Translations under genes and position numbers: made by a program | Shown: positions 32,201-52,900 of the stretch, piece by piece | How positions within the stretch are numbered: the first letter of the stretch is position 1 | Layout: each line of letters begins with the position of its first letter | Notes under the pieces: model-generated | Databases searched by the model: none | What the model saw: only the letters and a program-made list of their open reading frames with translations | What the model was told of the DNA's origin: nothing | Source of the DNA: Sphaeramia orbicularis | Lineage: Eukaryota > Chordata > Actinopteri > Kurtiformes > Apogonidae | Assembly: GCF_902148855.1 (NCBI RefSeq) | Contig: NC_043961.1 | Span: 17,350,210 to 17,414,209 of the forward strand | DNA: 64,000 bases | Reading direction: 5' to 3'

Positions 32201-35199
32201 ATGTGACAGTGGTTGTTTGTCTCTATATGTTCAGTCTGTGATGAACTGGTCACATGTCCAGGGTAAACCCTGCCTTCACCTGTAAGTAGCTGGGATAGGC
32301 TCCAAGTGACCTAGTGAGGATAAAGCGGGTTCAGAAAATGAATGAATGAAGTGTTAGTGATTCCCGCCAAAATGTGTGCTAGTGTTTCCCTCCACACTAA
32401 TGGCAGCAGATTCAAATGGAATGTACATGTGTCAATATTTAGTCTGTAATGTGTCTTTAAAGGGCCAAAGGCCTTGGGGGATCCCACCAGGAAACCAGAG
32501 GGAACAGAACTGAGGACGAATTTGATAAATGTCGGAATGGTATGAATGTTTGAAAAAAACTAGGCATTTTGGTGACCTTTAACCTCCAACATGACCTTGA
32601 CATTAGACTGTTCATAGTACAAAGTACTCTGACCATACAATATGGCACTTACAAGATCATTAAATGGCCCATCACGAACATATTTATACATTGCACTGGA
32701 CAAAAGAGTGGAGAAGCTGTGAAAGTTGCGATTTTCAGAGTTAAAAAAGTAATTTTCGGGGGGGGGGGGGGGGGGGGGGGGGGGGTTGGACAAAAATGTC
32801 AAAAAAATTACACAGGAGTGCTTAGGATATTTTGTAGCATCAGAAAATCAGGGCTAATGTGGTATTTGATATTAAGCCCCCCCCCCCCCACTACTGTAAA
32901 TGGTCAGGAAAGACCAGGGAAGAACCAGTACTTGAAATTGTGCAAGACATAACATTCTAATTAGACTAATTAGCATAATTAGTCTAACCTGACCTTAAAT
33001 GCACAGGTCTTTATGTGTGTGAGGGAGACTGCTCACAGGAAGGACTTCTGATCACTGGAAAGAACCATGAGCCGGTGACAATGTCTTGATCATAAAGTGT
33101 CAGAGAACAGTTACTGCTGCCATGTTGGAAAACAACTGCCATGTAAAATTTTGTAGTGGCCAAAAGTTTTCAATAAATACCTAAATGCGATAGTAAGAAT
33201 GCTAATGTTGATAACTTGTTCCACAATCTGAACAGAAAAGTATTACATTACTGCAAAATGTCAATTTTAAGCAGATTTTGAGCGCCACCTTGAATCAAAT
33301 CAAAATTTTGACCTCTGAGCAGACTGGAACCACAAAAAATGACTTCAGCACATCCCAAACTATAGAAATAGACACGAAGAACATGAATATTTATCAACTG
33401 TGTCTAATTCTATGCTTAAATCAATTTTCACGCAACGCGATTGGCGGCCATCTTGAAAAATGGCCATTCAAGACGAAATTTGAGGTGGCTCAATATCTAT
33501 ATCTGCTCACTATCTATCAGTCTACATCTGTGCCGATTTTGGTGCTTTTACCACAAAATGCACAATAGGTTAGCTCTGCTGCCCCACTACCAGTAAAACC
33601 CATGGAGTTGGATCAAAGACAGTGGATGGACATACTAAGTTTATGTTCAGTTAATGATATATTTGCTGAAAAAGTCACTTTTTCTTCAGTTTTCTCTGTT
33701 TTGATATAATAATCATTTGAATTTACTCTACAAGGTTACGTCTAAATAAAGCATAGGAAATTAAATATAGGGAAATGCATTATTTGCAGTGGGCAATACA
33801 AAATACAGAGGGTACTGTTATAATAAATGATGAGAAATCCCCTAAGTACAGGTTAAATAGAGAGAAAAATTTACTTGGGAACTGCCACAAAAGTAACACT
33901 GGGTCTTTATTGGGTTAGTATGTTTAAAACTATACAGTATGCAGCAACAGCACGGTTAAAGTGATGGCACAAGTAGCAGCAGCTACAGTGAAATAAAGTG
34001 ACAGTCGTGACTTTAGCAGCATCATGATCAGTTGTTAAGGTGCACAGTAGACAGTATATGAGGGCTGACTGCATCCGGGTAGAAGCTGTTTTCAGTCTGA
34101 AGTTACAAGAACAAAATGAGATTTACAAAAAAAAAACCTAAACAACTGTTTCACGAAAGAGTGATGAGAGTTTACACACAAATGTACAGTTAGTAAATTA
34201 AAACAATGTGACAGTTTATCCTTTACAGTCTCTGTATGTTTTCTGGCACAGCTGTGTTGGACGCGGTGCTGAAGTGGAGGACAGACAGAGAATCTCGTCT
34301 GACCACAGAGGAGGAAGAGGAGAACATCTACACCGTCCACAACGAAGAGGTGATGTCCACTCCACCAATCACAGAGCTCCTCAGTGCTCTCCCATGATCC
34401 TCTGCTTCACCTGTGTGTGGTTTTTTTTAATTTTTTTGCTCCATGCAGCCTGATGGCGATGACATTGGGGAGGAGGCTGAGGGAGAGGAGGGAGGAGTCG
34501 GCTTCATCGCTCATGTACCCGTTCCATCACAGAAAGAGGTGAGAAGAAGAAGAAAATCAGCAAAAAGAAAGTGTTCTTTGGTTTATATTGATCAGCATTC
34601 GGTGCAGATTCAGTCATATTTAATTGAACTGAAGTGAAAATGGTGACCTCTGACCCTTGACCTGTCTGTCTGTGTAACCTCTGACCCCTCGTCTGTCTGT
34701 GTGACCTCTGACCCTTCACCTGTCTGTCTGTGTGACCTCTAACCCCTCGCCTGTCTGTCTGTCTGACCTCTGACCCTTCACCTGCCTGTCTGTCTGACCT
34801 CTGACCCCCTCACCTGTCTGTCTGTGCAACCTCTGAGCTGTCTGTCTATCTGACCTCTCACCCCTCGCCTGTCTGTCTGTGTGACCTCTGACCCCTCATC
34901 TGTCTATGTGACCTCTGACCTGTCTGTCTGGCTGACCTCTGACCATTCACCTGCCTGTCTGTGTGACCTCTCACCCCTCACCTGTCTGTCTGTCTGACCT
35001 CTCACCCCTTGCCTGTTTGCCTTTGTAAACTTTGACCCCTCACCTGTCTGTGTGACCTCTGACCCCTCACCTGTCTGTCTGTCTGTCTCAGGTGGAGGAG
35101 GCTCTGGTTCGGAGGAAGAAGATGGAGCTGTTGCAGCGTTACGCCAGTGAGACCCTTCAGGCTCAGAGTCAGGAAGCTCGGACCCTCCTCGGCCTGTAG
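26270..35199 (+). CDS. isy1: ISY1, pre-mRNA splicing factor of the NineTeen complex
   Basis: Eleven coding exons: 26270-26272, 26620-26642, 27542-27593, 27691-27756, 28485-28527, 28725-28837, 30041-30158, 30249-30371, 34252-34349, 34449-34538 and 35092-35199. All join in phase to 278 residues (human 285). Exon 1 supplies only the ATG codon. The sequence begins ARNAEKAMTALARFRQAQLE and continues with RRPFLASECSELPKAEKWRR, SEISKKVAQIQNAGLGEFRI, EGKEVPGNRGYKYFGAA and RVGPKMLDHE, then an acidic stretch (TTEEEEENIYTV). The end is VEEALVRRKKMELLQRYASE and LLGL. ISY1 belongs to the spliceosome around the first catalytic step. Intron 8 (about 3.9 kb) carries a large piggyBac-like element. Intron 10 is a minisatellite. 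Confidence 0.97.
29225..29720. repeat. Dispersed repeat shared with HDHD5 intron 2
   Basis: Words such as GTTCTACTAGTGTGTT, GTTGTATTTTAGCTGTAAAT, CTACAACTAGACAGAAAGTG and AAATGACTAG appear in the same order at about 39740-40290, inside the piggyBac-like element there. This copy has no visible TTAA ends. The sequence is non-coding. Confidence 0.65.
31579..31936 (+). mobile_element. tRNA-headed SINE, copy 1
   Basis: The head has an A-box-like TGGTTAGCACTGG and a B-box-like GGTTTGATTCC about 35 bases on. The body runs to the tail AGCGGGTTCAGAAAATGAAT and ends in GAATGAATG. This is one of the commonest teleost repeats. It lies in the interior of the foldback element. Confidence 0.75.
31986..32350 (+). 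mobile_element. tRNA-headed SINE, copy 2 (direct neighbour of copy 1)
   Basis: Same family and orientation as copy 1, about 50 bases downstream. It differs by small indels: it keeps GACCTTTCTGTGTGGAG, missing in copy 1, and lacks part of the GACCCTAGTGAGG segment. So this is two related insertions or an old duplication, not an assembly repeat. Confidence 0.75.
32758..32786. repeat. Poly-G run of 29, with a poly-C run of 13 at 32877
   Basis: Homopolymers inside the inverted-repeat arm of the foldback element; the opposite arm has runs of G near 31025 and C near 31140. Such runs are prone to length error in assemblies. Confidence 0.85.
34640..35090 (+). repeat. Minisatellite filling ISY1 intron 10
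   Basis: About fourteen diverged units containing CTGTCTGTGTGACCTCTGAC and CCCTCACCTGTCTGTC, roughly 30-35 bases each. The array runs up to the acceptor of the last exon, where its CTGTCTGTCTCAG supplies the polypyrimidine tract and AG. Confidence 0.85.
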
Positions 35200-35279
35200 G
35201 AGGGGGAGGGCCTTCTGTATGGGGAGCCGGGGCCTCTGTTGTCATGTACATAATGTGATTTTTTATTCCTGTGTTTGAT

Positions 35280-35285
35280 AATAAA
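35280..35285 (+). terminator. AATAAA polyadenylation signal, ISY1
   Basis: AATAAA 81 bases past the ISY1 stop, a normal spacing for a short 3' UTR. Confidence 0.65.
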
Positions 35286-35299
35286 ACTGGTTGAGCTCA

Positions 35300-37503
35300 G
35301 TCTGGCTTCTTTTCATCCTTTAATCTTCAAGTCTTATTTCAGAAACATGTACACAGATGTTAACCCTTTAGTGTCAGAAAAGCTGATCAGAGTTTGTTCA
35401 GTTAGTTCTGCCGGTTGTCAAAGGCAGACAAAGGCCATGTTTATAACCTGTAGGCAAAAATACACGTCTGAAAACTGTTGACGTATTATTACTACTATTA
35501 CTTGTAATACTAGCATCGCCTCCTTTCTTTCTGAGTGTAGAAGGAAAGAACTTGTTGAACTTACCATATAGACAGAGGAAGAGGAGGATGAAGACTACCA
35601 TTATCATCTTAAAGCCTATTGGTTGATTTCATTGAGCACTTTAAATCCAAGCTGACAGTTCTTCACACTGACTATAACTTGCACTTGTTTTTCTTAATCT
35701 ACTCATAAATGTTAATCTCACTATTTATAGTTAAATGTGTCAGTTATTTGTGTTTTAACTGTGTCTTGTATTTGCTGCTGGACTCCTTTTTAAAAGAGGT
35801 TCTTAATCTCAATGGGATTTTTTTCCCCTGGTTAAATAAAGGTTAGTAAAAAATAAAAAAAAAAACTGATACAGAACAGCTGCTGCCTTCACTGACAGTC
35901 CAATCCCAAACTGTGACCTTCTGTCTGTTTTGGGTTCACGTGCCCTTCAGTTTCTCTTGTCATAAGTTTTCAATCTGGTGGCTGATTGGTTGATTGGCGG
36001 CAGCATTCCACAGCATGTGATTGGCTGATTAATGGCGGAACGCTGCATGTGAGGGACGGTCAGCTGTGTCCAATCAGCTATGTGTTTTTGTCCACAGTGA
36101 GGAGCAGTTTGTCGCCTTTGCATGTGGAGATAAACACGTTACATTCATGTTTCTGCGTGGCATCCAAGAACCAGATCAAAAAACCCACATGACGGCAAAT
36201 AAACACCTACGCATCTGAAAACATTATGATGAGACTGAGTTATAATATCTGTTAGTCCTACTTTTATGGATCTTTAAAGGAAAACATCCATTTAAGCTAA
36301 AGGTCAAACTCCAGGTTAAATGTCAAATTATCTCAACGAAAAAACCAACATATGATTTATTTAAATGAATAAGATAGAAAGAAGAAAACGAACAACTAAC
36401 AAACCAAATAACGAAAACAAAAATGAACAAATTTACCAAAGAAAATCAACAAAAGAATCAAATGGGAACAAAACATGAACAAAATGATCAAAACAGAAGC
36501 AAATATTGAAAAAATGAACAAAACCGTGAGAAATTTATTAAATGAACAAAACAATGCAATTAAAATAAACTAAATCAACCAAATTAACAAAAATTAGCAA
36601 AGTAAAATAGCCTTTATTGTCATTGTGTGTTCAATGGAATTAGGAGTGTGATTCCAGTCAGTGCAACAATATGAATTAAAAAAAAACAAAACAAAACAAT
36701 ATGTTAGAAAATAAAATTACAAAATAAGAGTAAAATAAGAAAATAGAATATAAAATTTAACAAAAGTAAAATAAGAAAAGAACTAAAACAGGTTGAAATA
36801 AAAATAGACATAAAATATGAACAGACACAATATTTAGCGTATTCACAGTAATAGTAGCGCGTATATCTATGAAAGTCTATATAAATAGTGCATTTGTATC
36901 TAAAATATTGCATTGTTTTTGTAAGAACAGAGTGTTATTGCACAACTTATTCACATAATTCACATTTTGCAGAGGTCTCGGACATTATTGGAAGTGATTG
37001 CATGAGGATACATTGAGAGAAGTGACTGTAGAGAAAGAGTAAATGAGCAAAATAATGAGCATAATAATCACAAAATGAACAAAAAAAATTAAAAGGGGTC
37101 AAAATAATGAACATAAATTAATAAAGTAATCAGTAGACTTTAAAAATAAAATAATGAAAAGAAAATACTGAAACTAATAACCAAAATGAACAAAACAATT
37201 AAAAAGGGAGAAAAATAATGACATTAAATTTAACAAAATGAGCAAAAATGACCAAAATAGTGAAGAAAAATCAAAAGGGGGAATAAAAGGAAGAATAGTG
37301 AACAAAATAATCCTAAGGTAAATAATTAACATTAACTAAGGCAAATGAGCCCAGATGGACCAGGACCATGTGGGACATGTTGGACTTGCCACTGATGTCT
37401 TCCACAGTCCCTCTGGTCCAATCACAGAGCAGATGCTGGTCGTCCTGGTGTTGGTATAAATGAGCTGTGTCTCAGACTCCGACTCCGACTCTCAGACTCA
37501 GTC
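35300..37503. other. Spacer between ISY1 and HDHD5
   Basis: No gene. TTAACCCTTTAGTGTC near 35359 resembles a piggyBac-like terminus, without a partner nearby. About 35350-36250 is otherwise unremarkable; the rest is A-rich low-complexity sequence. HDHD5 promoter elements probably lie in the last 150 bases. Confidence 0.5.
36360..37330. repeat. A-rich AATGAACAAAA field
   Basis: Diverged units like AATGAACAAAACAATG. A retroposon-tail-like segment (GCCTTTATTGTCATTG, about 36610-36690) is embedded, and the block at 8090-8480 is similar. No coding content. Confidence 0.65.
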
Positions 37504-46186
<8,683 letters not shown>

Positions 46187-46280
46187 CAGACCAGAGATAT
46201 TCTGATTAAAGTCACACCTTTACCTGATCCACAAACCTAATTTATGTGACATGGGAAAATCCTAGTTCCTGTTATTACTG

Positions 46281-46470
46281 AGCCCGTTTACATGGACATT
46301 AATACTCGGATCATTATCTGATTTCTGGAGTAATCCGATTATTATTGATCAAGGAAACAGTATAATCTGATCTGTTTGATCAGATAACAGCAGTAATCTG
46401 ATTATAATAAATCAGATTAACATACCTGGATTTGTCCCCAATACTTCCATGTCTTCCTGCATGTATACAG
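46281..46470. repeat. Degenerate MITE-like sequence after HDHD5
   Basis: GCCCGTTTACATGGACATTA and repeated TAATCTGATT/AATCAGATTA words recall a common fish MITE with GTTTACATG ends. An AATAAA at 46406 inside it could serve as HDHD5 polyadenylation signal. Confidence 0.4.
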
Positions 46471-46499
46471 GTTAATCTGATTTATTGAATTGTGTTTCT

Positions 46500-48330
46500 T
46501 CCCCTCCTATTTGGATGCAAAGTTAAGATCATTTGTGTTAATGGATATGATGTTTTCATATGTCACATGTTTGAATATTGTTCTGTGACATGGTATGTCA
46601 TGTGGGATGTGACAATTTAACATCTAATAATTTATTAAACACAACATTTCATGACTATATATTCACTGTTAACATTAGACAATATATCTGCATGTCTGTA
46701 TATTTATGGTTCAGTCTTTTATGTAAAAACAGAATCAATCTGACCCAGATCAACGTCTGTCAGACTGACTCTGATTTTAACATGAACTCCAGAGGAAGAA
46801 CTTTATCTCCATGAAAAAACACGGCAATAGAGGTATTTGGTTTTTAACTCAAAAGTTACAGTCATTGTTACTGCAAAGGATACAAGTGGTCGTTGTTGGA
46901 ACTAAAAACATTGCCCTGAAAATAACCAATTTGACCTCAGTCATTGAATCACAGGTGTCCCTTTTTGCAGGGCAAATAAATAAATACATACATACATATA
47001 TACTGTGCAAAAATATTAAACTTATAAGCAATGACTAAAAAAAATTAAACCAAGCTTTGCTCTGTACAGTCCAGTCATCTGACTGAAGTGACATGAATGT
47101 CATCTGTTCTCTTTGTCAATTCCACAATAAAACCTGCTGCATTTCTTTTTTTTTTGCAACTGAAATTACTGAATTAGAAAATGAAATACTCTCATATTAT
47201 TAATTCATGACAGTGAACTTAACATGAATGTGAAATGTTCTGATCTTTGACTCATGAACAATGAATATAAAAAACAAGACTGAATACTTAATAAATGCAA
47301 CATTTACTGGAAAAAAAGTAGACTAAAGTAAGTTTTATCAAGTGCTTCATCTGTATTTCCATCCTTAGTTGATAGTATTTTAAACAATATCACTATGTAA
47401 CAACACTGACTATAAATGAAAACTCACCGATTTCTGAATTTGATTTCCTTTATTCTTGAATATTTGCAAGGTCAAAAAGCGTAATGACAATTTGATGATT
47501 AAAACTTGTTTTGTTTTGTTTTTTTAAGTTTCTGTGCATTACTTATATAAATATACTTATATTCATGTAAATATTTTTGAATAATGACAGATTTATAGAG
47601 TCAAAAGGAAACAAACTACTGAAGATAAGATAACATAGGTTAAGACTTTATTGATCCCACCACTGGAAAGAAAAGAATGCATAATATTATTGAATAGAGT
47701 TCACTTTACTGAAAAATTATTCAAATTAGCGAAACTAATTTCTGGATCACAGAAATTTTTTTTACCCATAGCTTCCTAAATCTAAATATACACTCATCTA
47801 ACTAAATCTTTGTTAAAAAAAAAAAAAATAAAATAAAAAGTAATTACAAAAATGAATTTTAAAAAATCTGACATTTGACAAATAATTAACAAGTTTGATT
47901 TAAATATTTAGGTTGTATTAATTAAGTTTATGATTACATAAAAACACATTTTAATTAACATTATCACAACTTTAAATATATTTGGTATGTCACATAAATG
48001 TCCATAATGTTTAGTATGTTTTTGACCACGTGATGATTTTTTATGAAGAAAAACAGTTTGCTTAGTCCATAGCACAGATACATCAGAAGTCTGGAAATTT
48101 AAAGATTAAAGGCTTTAAAGATTCAATTAGATGTTCAAGTTTATGTTTAAGTTAAATTTGTGTTGGAGCGGGTCGTCTGTTGATATTGTGAGATATTTCT
48201 AATATACAGTTTCCCACAGTTTCAGCTGTACAAGAACAGAAAAGGCCTGTAAACAGAAGTTGTAAACACGTGCAAATCAGATCAAATATGTTAAATAAAG
48301 AGGAAACTTTTATTCCTCTCGATAAATGAA
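46500..48330. other. AT-rich spacer between HDHD5 and PCIF1
   Basis: No gene. A retroposon-tail-like CTTTATTGATCCCACCACTGG lies at 47650. A second AATAAA for HDHD5 is near 47126. The rest is AT-rich without clear structure. Confidence 0.5.
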
Positions 48331-49080
48331 TAAGACGTAAGGGTGTTTAACCGATTTTGGTTGAAGCCTCAGACGCTCGAACTAACGATGCCTCGTCGAC
48401 CTTCTCAAAATGGCGGCGACGGCAGGACGAATCAGAACAGGAAACGGGCCCGCAGTTGCGCCTGCGCACTGCTCCACTCCGGGTCCCTGTAAAGATGTCT
48501 GAGCAGGCGGGGAGGGAGCGGAGCGGAGGACCCGACACTAACGGACAGAACCTACAGCTCTCCGCAATTACTACGGTCAAGGTAAGGGCAGAGGTCCCGC
48601 CGAGACGCTGTGGCTGTACCGACGTGCGACGGAAGGTTTGGGGCTTCGGATTAACCGGGCCGGTAGCGCGCAGAACGACTCGGGTTGAAGCAAACCGCCG
48701 AAATTATGCGCAGAGCTCGCAGCACTGTGGCAGGGGCGTGTCCGCCATCTTGTCTGAGAAGTGGCGCCTAAACAGCAGCTGCCTCGCAGAGCGGACACTG
48801 ATTTCGTTCGGCCAAAATGGCCGGTAAGAGTGACTGCTCGCGTCGGCCCGTCTACATGGCTGTGTTTCTTGGTTACTTTGGGACGGTTCGAGATAGCGGC
48901 GAGCCCGTACTTTCTCTCAGTGTGTCCGTGTCTCTGCTCGGGCTCCGGAGAAGCAGCCGCAGCCTTTTGTTGTCCTCCCCCCGCCTCCTTCTCCACCTCC
49001 TCCTCCGTGTTTGTCAGGGAACCTGCCAGGCGCATGCGTGTAACCATGGCGCTCATTTCTGCGTACGAGAACGAAAACAT
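48330..49080 (+). promoter_or_regulatory. CpG island: PCIF1 promoter and 5' UTR exon
   Basis: Dense CpG sequence with GCGCCTGCGCACTGC, an NRF1-like palindrome, at about 48456. An exon ending at the good donor AAG/GTAAGG (48581) is the likely 5' UTR exon that splices to 49909. Long ORFs on both strands here are composition artefacts. Confidence 0.55.
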
Positions 49081-49968
49081 CGGAATTGATCATTAGTGTT
49101 TATCAATAATCTCACACGTTGGTGTGCGGAGCTATTGATCAGTCTGCCGATCATTCATAGATGCGATGTGGTTCAGTTATCTTTCAGCACAAACACAGTA
49201 GCTCCGTGCGTAAACAGCTCGGCCTGTTTACTTTCATTTTCTCCGTCAGTTTGATTCACAATACCAAATGAATGATCAACCATCTGCTTCCGACGACTGG
49301 TTGATCCATTTTAAAGCACTGTTTCAAACATAATCGTCACTCATCTGTTTATTGGTAAATGAGTTGCTTATGAAGAAAGAAAAACAGACGGACATTCGGT
49401 TACGAGTAATATGTATGTCACAGCCGGTTCGATTGAGCATCACAGAATAAAATGATAAAAATGCATTTATGTAGTTCGTGCTCGTTTGACTCGTAAGACA
49501 AATGTTTATCATGGCCAAACGTGGACGTAATTTATGTATTTATTTTTTAATGAACTACCGTGTCAGACATTCAGTTTACTATCAGAGTTGTAAATGTATC
49601 TCCACATCTGAGTTGACGGACCTATGTAACATAGAATTATTTCTGTCCATTTAACCCTTTAGACTCTGTTTTATTTAATAAAAAAAGAACGGTCTTGATA
49701 TTTTTCATTTCAGTAGTGATTTGATGAATGGTACCAGGTGATGGACTGATTTAGTATAGTCAGTTTATCATATCCAAATTGTTACTGTGTATTTGTATAA
49801 TGTATGTTTTAATTGATGAAAGTTTATTTATTTATTTCCAGATGTAATCCTAATTGTGCGTTTGTTCATCTGTTTTCTTTTGAAAGTCTGACATTTTTTC
49901 CTATTCAGGCAGGTCCATGTCATTCTGACGAGCAGCTGACATGTCCAATGACAGCCAGGGATCTGTGA
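48495..49968 (+). other. Possible upstream ORF overlapping the PCIF1 start
   Basis: ATG at 48495 has A at -3 and opens 29 codons to the donor at 48581. If joined to the acceptor at 49909, the frame continues 19 codons and stops at 49966-49968, passing over the PCIF1 ATG (49941) in another frame. The 48-residue product resembles nothing I know. An alternative is that this exon belongs to a different transcript. Confidence 0.4.
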
Positions 49969-52900
49969 AGGGGGAGGCAGCAATGATGCTGCCTCCCTCT
50001 GGCTCCACCTCCACCCAAGGACCACCCCTTTCTCCGTCCACGACATCCAAACCACCAGAGCTGCCAGGTAACCATAGGGTCATGCGACCATTACCTGTGA
50101 TCCACCTGGTTTAACGTAATATCAACTGGAATTATTACACTACAGCAGGGCTGCCCGCACTTCTTCAGTTTGTAAATTACTTTTAAAATGACCAAGTTAA
50201 AATGATCTACCTACAAAAAAATGCTCTGTATATATTTAGTTTATATAGTTTTTTGTATATACACAATGTAATAGACATACCTTGCTTAACTGCCTGAACA
50301 CTTATGGTTCAATACAGTTAAACCCATTTGTGGTCAGTACCTTACTCTGATGACTTACACTGAATGGAATCAGCCAGAGTTGAGTAGTCTGGACAGCAGC
50401 TGCTGGTACCAGCCTCAAGCAGACGACCGGATGATCATTGGTCATGGAGGAATGTTGTTTTTACTTAATAATCATCACGTGGTGAAAAATGACAGCTATC
50501 TGATTAACTGTCATTTTAGTTCCCTCGACTTTCACTTTCTCAGCCTTTCAGAGGGCAGTTGATGTTATAGTTTTTACGAAGTGCCAAAGATCCTCTGCAC
50601 ATTACCCTTCTATAGAATATAGGGCTGCATGATTTTGACCAAAAATAAAATCCTGATTTTTTTTTTTTTTTTTTTTTCCTCTAAAAACGTAATTTTCCAT
50701 TTCGATTTGGGCCGGTGGTGGCATTTTAGCCGGTATGTCGTTTCTTGTCCAGCCTGCAATGCCATGCACTGCTCCTACTCTGGTGTGTGATGAAGTTTGA
50801 GTTACTGAAAGAAATTGGTTGTGCTGCTGGGTTTGACTGATACCGCCTTCAGGCAGAGTTTGCAGCAAGGAATGGCTTGGTCTCCATCGGAAACTTCGAA
50901 GCCGTACCAATTCCACACAACCAACTTGCTCTTGCAATGTTTAGCCACAAACTTCACACTCTCCTTAGCAAACAGCATTTTTGTACTGGAGTGTGGAGAC
51001 CAAAGACTGTGGAGACCGCTCTCACAGTTAGGAGGAGGAGCCTACGGTGGCCCAGAGGCTTGCGGCCTGGAGACACGAGAGAGATGAAATTCAATTTAAC
51101 GATTACCCTTTTTTAAACATTGTCCTAATTAAATAATCTGATTTTGATTTAAAATCGATTCATACTGCAGCCCTAATAGAGTATCAATGATAGATTGACA
51201 AATCAGACAAATGCACTTAGAATATGACTGTGAAAGAAAGTCCTTCTTCCAGTCTGCATGTAGTTGTAACTTTTTGGTTTGTTACTTGTTACAGCTTTCC
51301 CACTCATTTTTACAGGCGTTCTTTAGCGTATACATAATATATAAGGTTAAGTAGTTCACTTAACTCTTTGAGTTATGTACTGGCTCACACCATTGGCCAC
51401 TCATTTGACAGTGTGTTCATGGTGACCCTGTAGTACAAGAGAAGAGATCACAGACTGGACACTCATCAGTCAAGTGTCAAATGCCATAGGGAGGATAGAT
51501 GATAGACTAACATCCAAAACTTTTTTATTTTGAAAGGCATACCATCTACCAGCACTACCATTGTGACTAATATATTGGGCACCCTGACCCCAGAGCAAAT
51601 ATAGTGGGGGAAAAAACTAATTATCTCATTCAGAATTTTTTTTATGGTTTGTTTGATATTCCAGATCCATTGGTTTGTTTATTTATTGGGGTGCTCATCA
51701 CTTTTCCCCTCCTTCTACCTGTCTCTCTCTTGTTACCTATCTCTCTGATAGATGAGCTGGTGCAGGCTGGTTGGGCAAAGTGCTGGTCTCGACGAGAGAA
51801 CCGGCCATACTACTTCAACAGATTCACAAATCAGAGCCTCTGGGAGGTGCCAGTGTTGGGTCAGCATGATGTCATTGTAAGTCACTTAAATGATCAGTTT
51901 GATTGATCTCTGACTGATTTTTGAACTCTGACAGTTTGGTTTGTGTTTTCAGTCTGATCCTCTGGGTCTAAATGCAGCACCTGCTGAGGGTGGAGACAGT
52001 AACCTTGGTAATGGTGGTCAAAGGAAGAGGCAGAGCTCAGAAGAGCAGGGGGCGGGTCCTAACAGCTTCAAAAGAGCAAAGGTAAATCTATCCCTCCTGG
52101 TCATGGGATGTGATCTTGGCGTCAACTCTGATCACCATATGTCATGTGATGGTGTGTTTTTTTTAAATTTTTTTCAGGTGGAGCCGACCACACCCATCTC
52201 TCCCAGCACGCCTGGAGGAAAACCCTGGAGCGCTGCCCCTGAAGAAAAACAGACACCAGCCACTCCCACGACCCCCAGCCCTGCCCCCGTTCCCTACAGA
52301 CCAGCTGTGTGAGTATATGGGCTGCAGTACTAAGTGTGACTGCTGAGAGACACAAGCCGAGGGAAGTTGACTCTGAATATGTCCAGCAGTTTTACACTGG
52401 TGTTGCTGTTACAGTGTTTACTGGGATCTGGACATTCAGACTAACGCTGTGATCAGAGAGCGTCGCCCAGCCAACCATCTGCCCCCCCACCCTGAGATCG
52501 AACTCCAGAGAGCTCAGCTGGTCACCAAACTGAGGCAACACTACCATGAACTCTGCCATCAAAGAGAAGGTGAGCACCAGATGCCCCTGCAGGTAGTTAT
52601 GGATAGTCTGGTCTTGGGTCAACAGTTGAAGCAGAGAAGTCAACCACCAGCTCCTAGAGGTGTTTCCAAACTAGGCCAAAGATTCAATCCCAATAGCATG
52701 GCTCAGGAGATAAAGCGAGTGAGTTGTCCAATAACAGAAGAGTTGGCGGTTTGGATCCCGCTCTGTCCTAGTCTGTCCGTTGTGTCCTTGGGCAAGACAC
52801 TTCACCCTCCTTGCCTCCAGTGCCACTCACACTGGTGTGCGAATTGGCAGCCATGCTTCTGTCAGCCTGCCCCAGGGCAGCTGTGGCTACAAATGTAGTT

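Larger units (their letters stand above)
30563..33914. mobile_element. 3.35 kb piggyBac-like foldback element in ISY1 intron 8
   Basis: TTAA precedes CCCATAAAGACCCA at 30563. The far end, reversed, reads CCCAATAAAGACCCAGTG and is followed by TTAG, a one-base change from TTAA. Blocks in the left third recur inverted and in mirrored order in the right third. GTGGGGCAG with TTGTGCATTTTGTG (about 30782-30828) pairs with its complement near 33552-33580. TAGCCCTGATTTTCTGATGC (about 31068) pairs with 32840-32862. GTGTCAAGGTC (about 31318) pairs near 32590-32600. Two SINEs and long G and C runs lie between. No transposase is seen, so it is non-autonomous. Confidence 0.7.

Noticed and set aside
32458-32952. 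ORFs with poly-Pro or poly-Gly in ISY1 intron 8
   Set aside because: Generated by the homopolymer runs of the foldback element. No family resemblance.
46578-47038. Two short ORFs downstream of HDHD5
   Set aside because: AT-rich sequence without splice context, conserved motif or promoter.
48357-49096. Long ORFs on both strands in the CpG island before PCIF1
   Set aside because: High GC lowers stop frequency. None continues across splice sites except the short upstream ORF reported separately, and none resembles a known protein.
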